NCBI GenBank assembly: GCA_029946105.1
Contig: JAQSDW010000196.1
Location: forward strand, 1-64,000
Reading direction: 5' to 3'
DNA from: Reyranella sp.
GTDB lineage: Bacteria; Pseudomonadota; Alphaproteobacteria; Reyranellales; Reyranellaceae
DNA length: 64,000 nt
The notes beneath the pieces are model-generated. The model worked only from the letters and a program-made list of their open reading frames with translations. It was not told the origin of the DNA and did not search any database. The translations under genes and the position numbers were made by a program. Shown piece by piece: positions 43,995 through 51,649 of the stretch (positions are counted from its first letter, which is position 1; every line of letters starts with the position of its first letter).

Positions 43995-44046
43995 CCTCCC
44001 CAGTCAGCTGGGGAGGTGTCAGCGTCTTACGCTGACGGAGGGGTCA
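43995..44046. repeat. Double-hairpin intergenic repeat
   Basis: Two adjacent palindromes: CCTCCCCAG-TCAG-CTGGGGAGG (43995-44016) and GTCAGCGT-CTT-ACGCTGAC (44018-44036), followed by GGAGGGG. It belongs to the same style of C/G-rich REP-like elements seen at 46518 and around the insertion sequence. The rest of 43914-44103 holds no gene. Confidence 0.65.
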
Positions 44047-44103
44047 GAGACCCGAGGATGACTCAAACCGTTAATCTGTGCTCGGAGCAGGAACGAGCAT
44101 TGC

Positions 44104-44418
44104 CTAACGATTGCGTCCGGCAACGTACTTCCGCAACGCGCTATTGATCTCCGTCTGGTAGCCGCGGCCACGACCGCGCGCCTTGAACCAGGTGACGATG
44201 TCGGAATCGAGCCGGATCGTGATCGGCTGCTTGACCGGCCGGTAGAGGTCGCCACGCTGCGCCAACCGCCAATTGGCGGCCGGCGCTTCGGGGATGTCCT
44301 TGGTATCGATCGCTTCGTCCGCTTTTGCCCCCAGGGCGGCGAGCTGCCGCCGCTCCGCCGTGCTAAGGGGTTTCCGCTTCGTAGCGCCGCCGCTCGTGTG
44401 AAGTTGCTTTCCGCGCAC
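44104..44418 (-). CDS. brnA: BrnA antitoxin
   Basis: A 104-residue ribbon-helix-helix antitoxin. GTG start at 44418 has GCGAGG 7 nt upstream and lies inside the 3' end of brnT, the usual overlap for this system. The C-terminal KQPITIRLDSDIVTWFKARG and RGYQTEINSALRKYV form the RHH DNA-binding part. It should bind BrnT and repress the shared promoter. Here the partner toxin gene has an internal stop, so the antitoxin may persist without a functional target. Confidence 0.85.
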   Translation of the reverse strand: MRGKQLHTSGGATKRKPLSTAERRQLAALGAKADEAIDTKDIPEAPAANWRLAQRGDLYRPVKQPITIRLDSDIVTWFKARGRGRGYQTEINSALRKYVAGRNR

Positions 44419-44650
44419 CGATGATCCTCGCAAGATTTTCCTCCTCGCCTCTCGGGTAGGTGTGGACGACCACCACAAAGGTGATTGTCCCCACGACGCC
44501 GATGGCATGCCACCTCTGTTCTCCGTCGATCACGCGGTCCGGGACAATGATGTGCAATGGATCATCCTAGACGCGACGCGCCAACTCGAAGGAGACGCCG
44601 TGCTTGGCCAGGTTCGTCCGTGCCTTTCCGGGATCCCAATCGAACCGCAC
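44363..44650 (-). pseudogene. brnT: brnT toxin gene with an internal amber codon
   Basis: From GTG 44650 (SD TGAGGCGC) the frame reads VRFDWDPGKARTNLAKHG, then VSFELARRV, stop at 44567-44569 (TAG), then DDPLHIIVPDRVIDGEQRWH and later IIGARKATSHERRRYEAETP to the stop at 44363. This is a complete 95-codon BrnT RNase interrupted once. TGG (Trp) to TAG is the simplest change. The remaining parts show no other damage, so the lesion looks recent. Confidence 0.8.
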
Positions 44651-44668
44651 TTGCGCCTCAGTATATGT

Positions 44669-44696
44669 ATATTAATGTACGTACATCAGAGGTCAA
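44669..44696 (-). promoter_or_regulatory. brnTA promoter with central palindrome
   Basis: On the minus strand, TTGACC (44691-44696) and TAATAT (44669-44674) are spaced by 16 bp. The spacer contains the perfect palindrome ATGTACGTACAT (44675-44686), which is well placed as the BrnA operator. The region is strikingly AT-rich for this genome. Confidence 0.65.
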
Positions 44697-44753
44697 TTTC
44701 AAGGAATTCTGCAAAGTAGATTACACTGCTGCGTTCGTTGCTTGCGCCCTGTG

Positions 44754-46511
44754 ATGACCATTGCCATCGTCCGGGGTGCACCCTATCTGATTCGGATGCG
44801 TGAATTCCTCCCCGAATCCCGACTGTCAGAGATCATCGAGCAAGCGCGCGGCCAGTCGCCGGCCGATCTTGTCGTGAAGGAAGTCGGTATCCTCGATCTC
44901 ACCTCGGGCGAGATTCGCATTGGGGACGTCGCCATCGCCGGCGACCGCATCGTCGGCACCCACGAGCGCTACACTGGCGCCACCGAGATCGACGGCCGCG
45001 GACTCACCGCCGTGCCGGGTTTCATCGACGCCCACGTCCATTGCGAATCCACCCTGGTCACGCCGCTGGAGTTCGACCGCTGCGTCGTGCCGCGCGGCAC
45101 CACCACGGCGATCTGCGATCCGCACGAGATCAGCAACGTGCTGGGCATCGCCGGACTGAAATATTTCCTGGAGTGCGCGGCGGTCACGGTGATGGACCTG
45201 CGCGTCCAGCTTTCGTCGTGCGTGCCGTCGACGCATCTCGAGACTTCGGGCGCCACGCTGGAGGCCGAGGACCTGCTGCCGTTCAAGCATCATCCCAAGG
45301 TGCTGGGGCTGGCTGAGTTCATGAACGTGCCGGGCGTGCTGGCGCGCGATCCCAAGGTGCTGAAGAAGCTGGCGGCCTTCTCCGACGTACAGATCGACGG
45401 CCATTCGCCGCTGCTGTCGTCCTACGACCTTAACGCCTATATCGCCGCGGGCGTGCGCAACTGCCACGAGACGACGTCCGCGGAGGAAGCGCGTGAGAAG
45501 CTGCGCAAGGGCATGCAAATCCTGGTGCGCGAGGGCACGGTCTCCAAGGATCTGGCCGCGTTGGCCCAGCTGATCACCACCGAGCGCGCGCCGTTCCTGG
45601 CATTCTGCACCGACGACCGCAACCCGCTCGACATCGCCGAGGAGGGCCATGTCGATTACCTGATCCGCGCCGCCATCAAGAAAGGCGTGAAGCCGCTCAA
45701 CGCCTATCGCGCTGCCACCTGGTCGGCGGCCCGGCATTTCGGCCTGGTCGATCGCGGCCTGGTGGCGCCGGGCCAGCGCGCCGACCTCGTATTGCTGGAG
45801 GATCTGGAAACCTGTGCGGTGAAGCAGGTGATCTGCCGCGGCGCGCCTGTGACGCCGGACCGCTTTTCCACGCGGCCCGATGTGCCACTGGTCGGGCTCG
45901 ATTCGGTGAAGTTGCGGCCCGTCACCGCCGCGACGTTCCGGGTGCCTGCCGGCGCCGGTGGCTCGCCGCCGGTGATCGGCGTGAGGCCGGGTCAGATCCT
46001 GACGGACCGGCTAGAAATTCCTGTCGCGCGAAGGGACGGCGCGTTCGTGGCCGATGTCGCGAGCGACGTGCTGAAGGTTGCGGTGCTGGGCCGCCACAAC
46101 ACCGAAGGCCGGGTCGGCCGCGGGTTCGTCAAAGGCTTCGGCTTTGCGCAGGGCGCCATCGCCTCGTCGATCGGCCATGACAGCCACAATGTCTGCGTCA
46201 TCGGCTGCACCGACGCCGACATGGCCGCGGCCGTCAATCGCCTGATCGAGCTGAAGGGTGGCTTCGCGGCCGCGGTCGACGGCAAGGTGGTGGCCGAGCT
46301 GGTGCTGCCGATCGCCGGCCTGATGAGCGACCGGCCGTTCGAAGAGGTGGAGCAGGGGCTGCGCCGCCTGCGCGACGCTGTACGCGCCCTCGGCACGGCG
46401 CTGCACGAGCCCTTCCTGCAGATGGCCTTCCTGCCGCTGCCGGTGATCCCGCACCTCCGCATCACCGACAAGGGCCTGGTCGACGTCGACCGGTTCGAAC
46501 TGGTCGGCTGA
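44754..46511 (+). CDS. ade: Adenine deaminase
   Basis: An approximately 585-residue metal-dependent deaminase that converts adenine to hypoxanthine and ammonia. The amidohydrolase motif GFIDAHVHCESTLVTPLEF, then GTTTAICDPHEISNVLGI, and the late FLAFCTDDRNPLDIAEEGHV, are diagnostic of the Ade family. The C-terminal domain has FGFAQGAIASSIGHDSHNVC and VGCTDADMA-like VIGCTDADMAAAVNRLI. The start is uncertain: ATG 44754 is chosen, while TTG 44742 and ATG 44796 are also in frame and none has a strong ribosome site. It is divergent from brnTA. Confidence 0.92.
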   Translation: MTIAIVRGAPYLIRMREFLPESRLSEIIEQARGQSPADLVVKEVGILDLTSGEIRIGDVAIAGDRIVGTHERYTGATEIDGRGLTAVPGFIDAHVHCESTLVTPLEFDRCVVPRGTTTAICDPHEISNVLGIAGLKYFLECAAVTVMDLRVQLSSCVPSTHLETSGATLEAEDLLPFKHHPKVLGLAEFMNVPGVLARDPKVLKKLAAFSDVQIDGHSPLLSSYDLNAYIAAGVRNCHETTSAEEAREKLRKGMQILVREGTVSKDLAALAQLITTERAPFLAFCTDDRNPLDIAEEGHVDYLIRAAIKKGVKPLNAYRAATWSAARHFGLVDRGLVAPGQRADLVLLEDLETCAVKQVICRGAPVTPDRFSTRPDVPLVGLDSVKLRPVTAATFRVPAGAGGSPPVIGVRPGQILTDRLEIPVARRDGAFVADVASDVLKVAVLGRHNTEGRVGRGFVKGFGFAQGAIASSIGHDSHNVCVIGCTDADMAAAVNRLIELKGGFAAAVDGKVVAELVLPIAGLMSDRPFEEVEQGLRRLRDAVRALGTALHEPFLQMAFLPLPVIPHLRITDKGLVDVDRFELVG

Positions 46512-46517
46512 CCCCTT

Positions 46518-46556
46518 CGCCCCTTCGGCCACCTCCCCCGCAAGCGGGGGGAGGAA
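46518..46556. repeat. C/G palindromic repeat, intact copy
   Basis: CCTCCCCCGC-AA-GCGGGGG followed by GAGG forms a hairpin just after the adenine deaminase stop, preceded by CCCTTCGCCCCTTCGG. A second copy starts about 10 bp downstream and is split by the insertion sequence. It may also serve as terminator for ade. Confidence 0.6.
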
Positions 46557-46584
46557 TCAGATTTTCTCCTCCCCCGCCTGCGGG

Positions 46585-46634
46585 TGTATGGACCGGAGAG
46601 AAGGGTAACGGCCGTTCGGAGACATGGTGAACAC
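46585..46634 (+). repeat. Left terminal inverted repeat of the IS481-type element
   Basis: It begins TGTATGGACCGGAGA and ends GACATGGTGAACAC. It contains a degenerate second transposase-binding block compared with the right end. Confidence 0.8.
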
Positions 46635-46651
46635 TCTTAGGGAGTGGAACC

Positions 46652-47722
46652 ATGAGGTTTTCGATGCCGTTCCAAGGGAAAGCGGAAGGCCGTGAGGAGG
46701 CCTGCCGGTTGGCGCTCAGGGCCGGAGCCAATCGGCGCGAACTGTGCCGGCGTTTCAAGATCAGCCCGAGGATTCTGTACAAGTGGCTGGATCGCTACCA
46801 GGCGCTCGGGGCGATCGGATTGACCGAGAGATCGCGTCGACCGCATCGCTCGCCGTTACGGACGGTTGCCGAGGTGGAAGCCGCCGTGCTTGCCGTGCGC
46901 CGCGAGAACCCGGTGTGGGGCGGCCGCAAGATCGCCGCCAGCCTGCGCCGGCAAGGCCAGTCCCCGCCGGCGCCTTCGACCGTGACGGCGATCCTGCGCC
47001 GCAACGGCGAGCCGATGACGGCCCCCGGTCAGAAGGCGTGGAACGACGTCGCCCTGGGCCATGGACGGCTGCACCCGCTGACTGTGGTCGATGATCACTC
47101 ACGCTACACCGTGGTGCTTGAGGCTGCCGACAACCAGCGCCATCGGATCGTTCAGAACGCCACGCAGGCGGCCTTCGAACGCTACGGCCTGCCCGATGTC
47201 ATCCTGACCGACAACGGCAGCCCGTGGGGCGACACCGCCGGGCAGAGGCTGACCAAGTTCGGCGTCTGGCTGATCGAGCACGGCGTGGCGCCCTGGCACA
47301 GTCCGCCGCGTCACCCGCAGAACCATGGCAAGAACGAGCGCTTCAACCGCACGCTCAAGGCCGAGCTGCTCGCAGGCCGCACCTTCGACGATCTCGACCA
47401 GGCCCAACGGGCCTTCGATGTCTGGCGCCACCGCTACAATCACCATCGGCCACATGACGCGCTGGCCCTCGCCGTACCTGCCGACCGCTACCGGCAGAGC
47501 CCACGATCCTTCAACCCCCTCGTCGAACCCTTCGATTATCCACCGGGCGACAGCCTGCGCCGCGTCGATACCGCCGCACGCTTCAGCTTCCTGGGCAGAT
47601 CCTTCAAGGCTTCCAAGGCGCTCATCGGCAAGCAGATCGCCGTACGACCGACCGAACGCGATGGCGTCTTCGATCTCGTCTTCCGCCACGTAATCGTCAG
47701 ATCAATCGACCTGCATCAATAA
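46652..47722 (+). CDS. IS481-family transposase, probably catalytically defective
   Basis: A 356-residue DDE-type integrase-fold protein. The N-terminal helix-turn-helix is GANRRELCRRFKISPRILYK, plus WLDRYQALGAIGLTERSRRP. The second catalytic Asp (VILTDNGSPWG) and the Glu (HPQNHGKNERFNRTLKAEL) are present. Family members have a segment ending WQMDFKG, carrying the first Asp, between KAW and ALGxGRxHPLTVxDDHSRY. Here QKAWNDVALGHGRLHPLTVV runs straight through, so about 20 residues with that Asp seem deleted in frame. It has a GGGAGTGGAACC ribosome site. Confidence 0.85.
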   Translation: MRFSMPFQGKAEGREEACRLALRAGANRRELCRRFKISPRILYKWLDRYQALGAIGLTERSRRPHRSPLRTVAEVEAAVLAVRRENPVWGGRKIAASLRRQGQSPPAPSTVTAILRRNGEPMTAPGQKAWNDVALGHGRLHPLTVVDDHSRYTVVLEAADNQRHRIVQNATQAAFERYGLPDVILTDNGSPWGDTAGQRLTKFGVWLIEHGVAPWHSPPRHPQNHGKNERFNRTLKAELLAGRTFDDLDQAQRAFDVWRHRYNHHRPHDALALAVPADRYRQSPRSFNPLVEPFDYPPGDSLRRVDTAARFSFLGRSFKASKALIGKQIAVRPTERDGVFDLVFRHVIVRSIDLHQ

Positions 47723-47740
47723 ACTGAGCTAATCTGAAAT

Positions 47741-47790
47741 GTGTTCACCATGTCCCCGAACACACGTTCACCATGTCTCCGGTCCGTACA
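47741..47790 (-). repeat. Right terminal inverted repeat of the IS481-type element
   Basis: Read inward it begins TGTACGGACCGGAGA and contains two clean copies of ACATGGTGAAC, the probable transposase-binding repeats. Confidence 0.8.
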
Positions 47791-47824
47791 GCGGGGGAGG
47801 TGCCCCGAAGGGGCGGAGGGGGTG
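47791..47824. repeat. Right half of the palindromic repeat split by the insertion
   Basis: GCGGGGGAGGTGCCCCGAAG continues as GGGCGGAGGGGGTG. Together with 46567-46584 it rebuilds the original hairpin element. Confidence 0.6.
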
Positions 47825-47853
47825 CTCCTCACGAAATCGTTATTCTGAAATAA

Positions 47854-47954
47854 TTGCAAGTTTAGCAGGATATGTGCTATATTTCTGCTATCGTCGCCGC
47901 GACATGCATCTACAGTGCGGGCCGCCCGGGTCACCGATCCGGAGCGGCCTTTTT
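47854..47954 (+). ncRNA. Candidate short transcript (promoter plus strong terminator)
   Basis: A -35-like TTGCAA (47854-47859) and -10-like TATATT (47878-47883) with 18-bp spacing are followed about 37 bp later by a terminator hairpin. Arms GGCCGC+CCGG (47920-47929) and CCGG+GCGGCC (47939-47949, one bulged A) enclose a 9-nt loop, then TTTTT. The predicted RNA would be about 65 nt. No convincing peptide lies inside it; a frame from ATG 47904 would have to read through the terminator. Confidence 0.4.
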
Positions 47955-48261
47955 GGCAACCAGAACCATAGCCAGTGCTTACCGGGGCCCGGTCTGTGCT
48001 GGCCCGAACCTTTGACCATGCCCCGGCCGGCGCATTCGCCGGCTACGCTCCAATCGAGGAGGAGGGGCCGTCCCGCGGTCATGTGCCGTGCGTAGCAACG
48101 AATGGCTGCCCTCGCTGGAGACCGTCCAGTGGCAGGGTGGACCGAAGACGCGAGAAAACGCGTCCCAATATGGACTTAGACGGTCTGCTGCGGCTCTCGG
48201 ACTGCAGGTCGATGTTCCGATGTCACACGTCCCTGTCACAGAAAATGTCTCAACTTGGTAT
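47955..48261. other. Gene-free stretch
   Basis: About 300 bp between the candidate short RNA and the binding-protein gene. Open frames here lack ribosome sites and recognisable composition. Repeated TGACA/TGTCA words occur towards the right end (48219-48291), but no clear array is formed. Confidence 0.4.
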
Positions 48262-48310
48262 GACACGGCCGGTGTGACACGAGCTGTCACGACAGGGTGC
48301 CGGCCGTGTC
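48262..48310. terminator. Nested inverted repeat after the binding-protein gene
   Basis: Perfect 11-bp arms GACACGGCCGG (48262-48272) and CCGGCCGTGTC (48300-48310) surround an inner TGTGACA/TGTCACG pair. It lies 12 bp beyond the stop of the minus-strand gene ending at 48323, so it is probably its terminator, although no T tract is obvious. Confidence 0.5.
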
Positions 48311-48322
48311 CCGAAAGGTGGT

Positions 48323-49915
48323 CTACTTGTCCATCCAGACGTCCTCGAAGCGGGAGCCGTTGTAGAGGCTGTTCACCATCGGCCGGAAGCCCTTGACGTA
48401 AGGGTGCCAGCAGCTCCCCGAGGCGTTCCACATGATGACCGGCCGGGCGCCGTCCTCGAGCAGCTTCTGGTCGATCTGGTGGACGATCTGGCGGCGCTTC
48501 TCGAGGTCGGTCTCGCGCGACTGGACCGGGAACAGCTTCTCGATCTCGGGGTTGCAGTAGCCGGTGTAGTTGCGCTCCGACTTGCAGGCGAAGTTCTCGA
48601 AGTACATCTGGTCGGGATCGTCGACGCCGGCCCCGGTGGTGTTGAGACCGATCGAATAGTCCTTGCGCGCCACCTTGGCGAACCACAGCGAGGTGTCGAC
48701 GAGTTCGAGTTCGCCCTCGAGGTAGACCTCCTTGAGCTGGTCGATCAGCAGCACCGCCGGATCGCGGTAGAGCAGGTGGTTGCGGGTGGCGACCTTGAGC
48801 TTGAGCTTCTTGTCGGGCCCGTAGCCCAGCTTCTTCATGATCTCGCGCGCCTCGGCGCGGTTCTTCTGCACATCGGGACCGTAGCCCGGGATGGTATCGT
48901 ACATTGCCTTGGGCAGGCCCCAGACGCCATTGGGCGCCGGCTCCATGACGCCGCCGATATCGGCCTCGCCCTGGTTGATGATGTCGATGAAGGTCTTGCG
49001 GTCGAGACTGAGCAGCATGGCGCGGCGGACGTCGGGATTATCGAACGGCGGCGCCTCGCGATTGACGATCAGGTTGGTGTTGTTGTTCATCGACGCCACT
49101 TCGCAGATCGCCTTGGGCGACTGGGTCTTCATGTCCTTGAGCAGCGGGATGGTGACGGCATAGGGCGCGGTCATGTCGTAGCGGTTGGTGACGAAGCCCA
49201 GGATCGCGGTGGCGCGGGCCGGCACGATCGAGAAATCGATGCCGTCGAGGTAGGGCTTGCCCTTCTTGAAGTAGTCGGGGTTGCGCGTGAGCCGAACGAT
49301 TTCCTTCTGCTTCCAGTCGGCGATCTTGAACGGGCCGGTGCCGATCGGCTTGGTTCGCATGTCGGCGGTGGAGACGTGGCAGGGATAGACCGGGCTATAA
49401 CCGGAGGCGAGCAGCACCAGCAGTGAGGGCTGCGGCTGGCCGAGATGGAAGGTCGCCTCCAGGTCGCCGTTGGTCGTGACCTTCTCCAGGTTCCAATACC
49501 AGGACTTTCGCGGGTTCTTGCGCAGCTTCAGGGTCTCGCTACGGCCGGTCAGCATGTCCCAGGTGCACTGCACGTCCTTGGCCGTGAACGGCTTGCCATC
49601 GTGCCATTTCACGCCGGGCTTGAGCTTGAAGGTGAGCTGCTTGCCGTCGGCGCTCCAGGCCCAGCTTTCGGCGAGATCGGGCCGGATGGTCGAGAGGCTG
49701 TTCTGCGGGATCTGCTGGTCGAACAGCACCAGGTTGTTGTAGAGGCCCATGAAGGGCACGACGGTCGAGGTCGTCGCCTCCTCGTGGATCGAGGCGCTGG
49801 GCGGATTGTCCTGGAAATACATTTTGAGCGTGCCGCCGCTCTTCTGGGCGAGCGCCGGTGTTGCCGCGAGGCCCAAGGCCGTAATGGCGCACAACATTCC
49901 CATCGGAAACCGCAT
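48323..49915 (-). CDS. ABC transporter substrate-binding protein, family 5 (orphan)
   Basis: A 530-residue periplasmic receptor with a Sec signal (AITALGLAATPALAQKSGG). Family features include ESWAWSADGKQLTFKLKPGV, KWHDGKPFTAKDVQCTWDML and IGTGPFKIADWKQKEIVRL. It shares the peptide/nickel receptor fold of the gene at 1110 but little wording. No permease or ATPase of its own type is adjacent; instead it follows phnE by 84 bp on the same strand. It may be expressed with the phosphonate importer and supply another permease elsewhere. Confidence 0.88.
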   Translation of the reverse strand: MRFPMGMLCAITALGLAATPALAQKSGGTLKMYFQDNPPSASIHEEATTSTVVPFMGLYNNLVLFDQQIPQNSLSTIRPDLAESWAWSADGKQLTFKLKPGVKWHDGKPFTAKDVQCTWDMLTGRSETLKLRKNPRKSWYWNLEKVTTNGDLEATFHLGQPQPSLLVLLASGYSPVYPCHVSTADMRTKPIGTGPFKIADWKQKEIVRLTRNPDYFKKGKPYLDGIDFSIVPARATAILGFVTNRYDMTAPYAVTIPLLKDMKTQSPKAICEVASMNNNTNLIVNREAPPFDNPDVRRAMLLSLDRKTFIDIINQGEADIGGVMEPAPNGVWGLPKAMYDTIPGYGPDVQKNRAEAREIMKKLGYGPDKKLKLKVATRNHLLYRDPAVLLIDQLKEVYLEGELELVDTSLWFAKVARKDYSIGLNTTGAGVDDPDQMYFENFACKSERNYTGYCNPEIEKLFPVQSRETDLEKRRQIVHQIDQKLLEDGARPVIMWNASGSCWHPYVKGFRPMVNSLYNGSRFEDVWMDK

Positions 49916-49999
49916 TCTTCTTTCCTCCCTGCTTCGATTTGCAGAGAGGATGAACGGTCCGGCGCGGCCCGTCGAGACGGCTCCGCCGCGGTGCTCCGC

Positions 50000-50794
50000 T
50001 TAGCGGATCATGGCCCTGAGCTTGGACGACACCAGGTCGGTGGCCAGCACGAGGACCAGGATCACGATCACGCAGGCCGCGGTGTCCTCGTAGGCGAACA
50101 GCTTCATCGAGCTGATCAACTCGAAGCCGATGCCACCGGCGCCGACCATGCCGAGCACGGTGGAGACGCGGATGTTGGTCTCGAAGCGGTAGAGCACCAC
50201 GCCGATCCAGGTCGGCAGGACCTGCGGCAGCACGCCGAACACGATGCGCTGCAAGGTGCCGGCGCCGGCGGCGCGGAGCGCATCGAGCGGGCCTTCGTCG
50301 ATCTCCTCGATGGCTTCGGCGAAGAATTTGCCCAGCATGCCGGCGCCGTGGAGTGCGATCGCGAGCACGCCGGCGAAGGGGCCGAGGCCGACGGCGGCGA
50401 CGAAAATCAGCGCCAGGATGATCTCATTGATGCCACGCATCACGTTCAGCACCTGGCGCAGGCCGTGGAACACCCAAGCATAGGGCGAGAGGTTACGCGC
50501 GGCGAAGAAGCAGACCGGCAGCGCCAGCACGATGCCGAGCAGCGTGCCCCAGAGTGCGATCTGCACCGTCTCGACGGCGGGCTTCACCAGCTTCTGCATG
50601 AAGGCGAAGTTGGGCGGCAGCATGCGGCCGATGAAGTCGGCGATCCACGGCAGGCCGTCGATGAAGCCGGTGATGCTGAGATGCGTGCCCTCGGCCGACC
50701 ACACCAGCACGGCGAGCGAGACGCCGAGGATGGGGGCCAATATCCACCAGCCGAGCGGGCCGCGGGGTTTGTTGACGACGAATTGCAGGGACAT
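50000..50794 (-). CDS. phnE: Phosphonate ABC transporter permease PhnE
   Basis: A 264-residue inner-membrane permease with about six helices. PhnE landmarks are TVQIALWGTLLGIVLALPVC, FHGLRQVLNVMRGINEIILA, the EAA loop EEIDEGPLDALRAAGAGTLQ, and the end VLGMVGAGGIGFELISSMKL. It starts 3 bp after phnC. The long first periplasmic region (AEGTHLSITGFIDGLPWIAD) is normal for the family. Confidence 0.92.
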   Translation of the reverse strand: MSLQFVVNKPRGPLGWWILAPILGVSLAVLVWSAEGTHLSITGFIDGLPWIADFIGRMLPPNFAFMQKLVKPAVETVQIALWGTLLGIVLALPVCFFAARNLSPYAWVFHGLRQVLNVMRGINEIILALIFVAAVGLGPFAGVLAIALHGAGMLGKFFAEAIEEIDEGPLDALRAAGAGTLQRIVFGVLPQVLPTWIGVVLYRFETNIRVSTVLGMVGAGGIGFELISSMKLFAYEDTAACVIVILVLVLATDLVSSKLRAMIR

Positions 50795-50797
50795 GAA

Positions 50798-51625
50798 CTA
50801 GGCCCTTTCTTCGGCGGCGGAGGCGATGACGGCTTCGGCGGCGATGCGGCGGCGCTCGGTCAGGCGCTGGGCGGCGTCGAGCACATTGGGATCGTCGAGG
50901 CCGGGATAGATGCTGCGGATCACGTCGCCGCTCACACCCGAGGGCGGGCCGTCATAGACGACCTGGCCGGCCGAGAGACCGACGACGCGCTCGGCGAACT
51001 CCAGCGCATAGTCGATCTGGTGCAGGTTGCAGAGCACGGCGATGTTCGATTCCTTGCAGCTCTTCTTCAGGTACGTGAGCACGGTGCGCGAGGTCTTGGG
51101 GTCGAGGCTGGCGACCGGCTCGTCGGCCAGCATGAACTTGGGCTGCTGTGCCAGCGCGCGGGCGATGCCGACGCGCTGCTGTTCGCCACCCGACAGCGCA
51201 TCCGCGCGGCTCTTCGCCTTGTGGGACATGGCGACCTGCTCGAGGCAATGCATCGCGATCCGCACGTCGGCTTCGGGAAAGAGCTGCAGGCTGCTCAGGA
51301 TGGGGGAGAGATCGGCCATGCGGCCGACCAGTACGTTCTTCAGCACGCTGAGGCGCTTCACCAGATTGTGCTGCTGGAAGATCATGGCGACGTTGCGCCG
51401 GAGCAGGCGCAAGTCGCGGCGGTTGGACGACAGCGACGTGCCGTCGACCACGATGTCGCCGGCCGTCGGGTCGATCAGCCGGTTGATGCAGCGCAGCAGC
51501 GTCGACTTGCCGGCACCCGACGGTCCCAGCACGACGACGAACTCGCCGGGCCGGATCGACAGGCTGACGTCGCGGAGCGCCTGGTGCTCGCCGTAGGATT
51601 TGGCGAGGCCCTTTATTTCGATCAT
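50798..51625 (-). CDS. phnC: Phosphonate ABC transporter ATP-binding protein PhnC
   Basis: A 275-residue ATPase. Walker A is [13 protein letters not shown], signature [15 protein letters not shown], Walker [17 protein letters not shown], and the switch His is in [38 protein letters not shown] is typical of PhnC. It energises PhnE with PhnD as receptor. It lies 24 bp after phnD. Confidence 0.93.
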   Translation of the reverse strand: MIEIKGLAKSYGEHQALRDVSLSIRPGEFVVVLGPSGAGKSTLLRCINRLIDPTAGDIVVDGTSLSSNRRDLRLLRRNVAMIFQQHNLVKRLSVLKNVLVGRMADLSPILSSLQLFPEADVRIAMHCLEQVAMSHKAKSRADALSGGEQQRVGIARALAQQPKFMLADEPVASLDPKTSRTVLTYLKKSCKESNIAVLCNLHQIDYALEFAERVVGLSAGQVVYDGPPSGVSGDVIRSIYPGLDDPNVLDAAQRLTERRRIAAEAVIASAAEERA

Positions 51626-51649
51626 GCGCGGCCTCCCGGCTGTCGCCCG

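Larger units (their letters stand above)
46585..47790 (+). mobile_element. IS481-family insertion sequence, 1206 bp
   Basis: Ends are TGTATGGACCGGAGA (left) and, read inward from the right, TGTACGGACCGGAGA. The terminal 50 bp match at about 41 positions. Each end carries the block TTCGGxGACATGGTGAACAC. The element encodes one transposase. The flanks share GCGGG (46580-46584 and 47791-47795), a likely 5-bp target duplication. Removing the element and one GCGGG restores a perfect palindrome CCTCCCCCGC-CT-GCGGGGGAGG, so it landed inside a repeat. Confidence 0.85.

Noticed and set aside
47975-48277. A 100-codon open frame in the gap before the binding-protein gene
   Set aside because: It has no ribosome site or recognisable domain, and the composition is typical of chance frames in GC-rich DNA.
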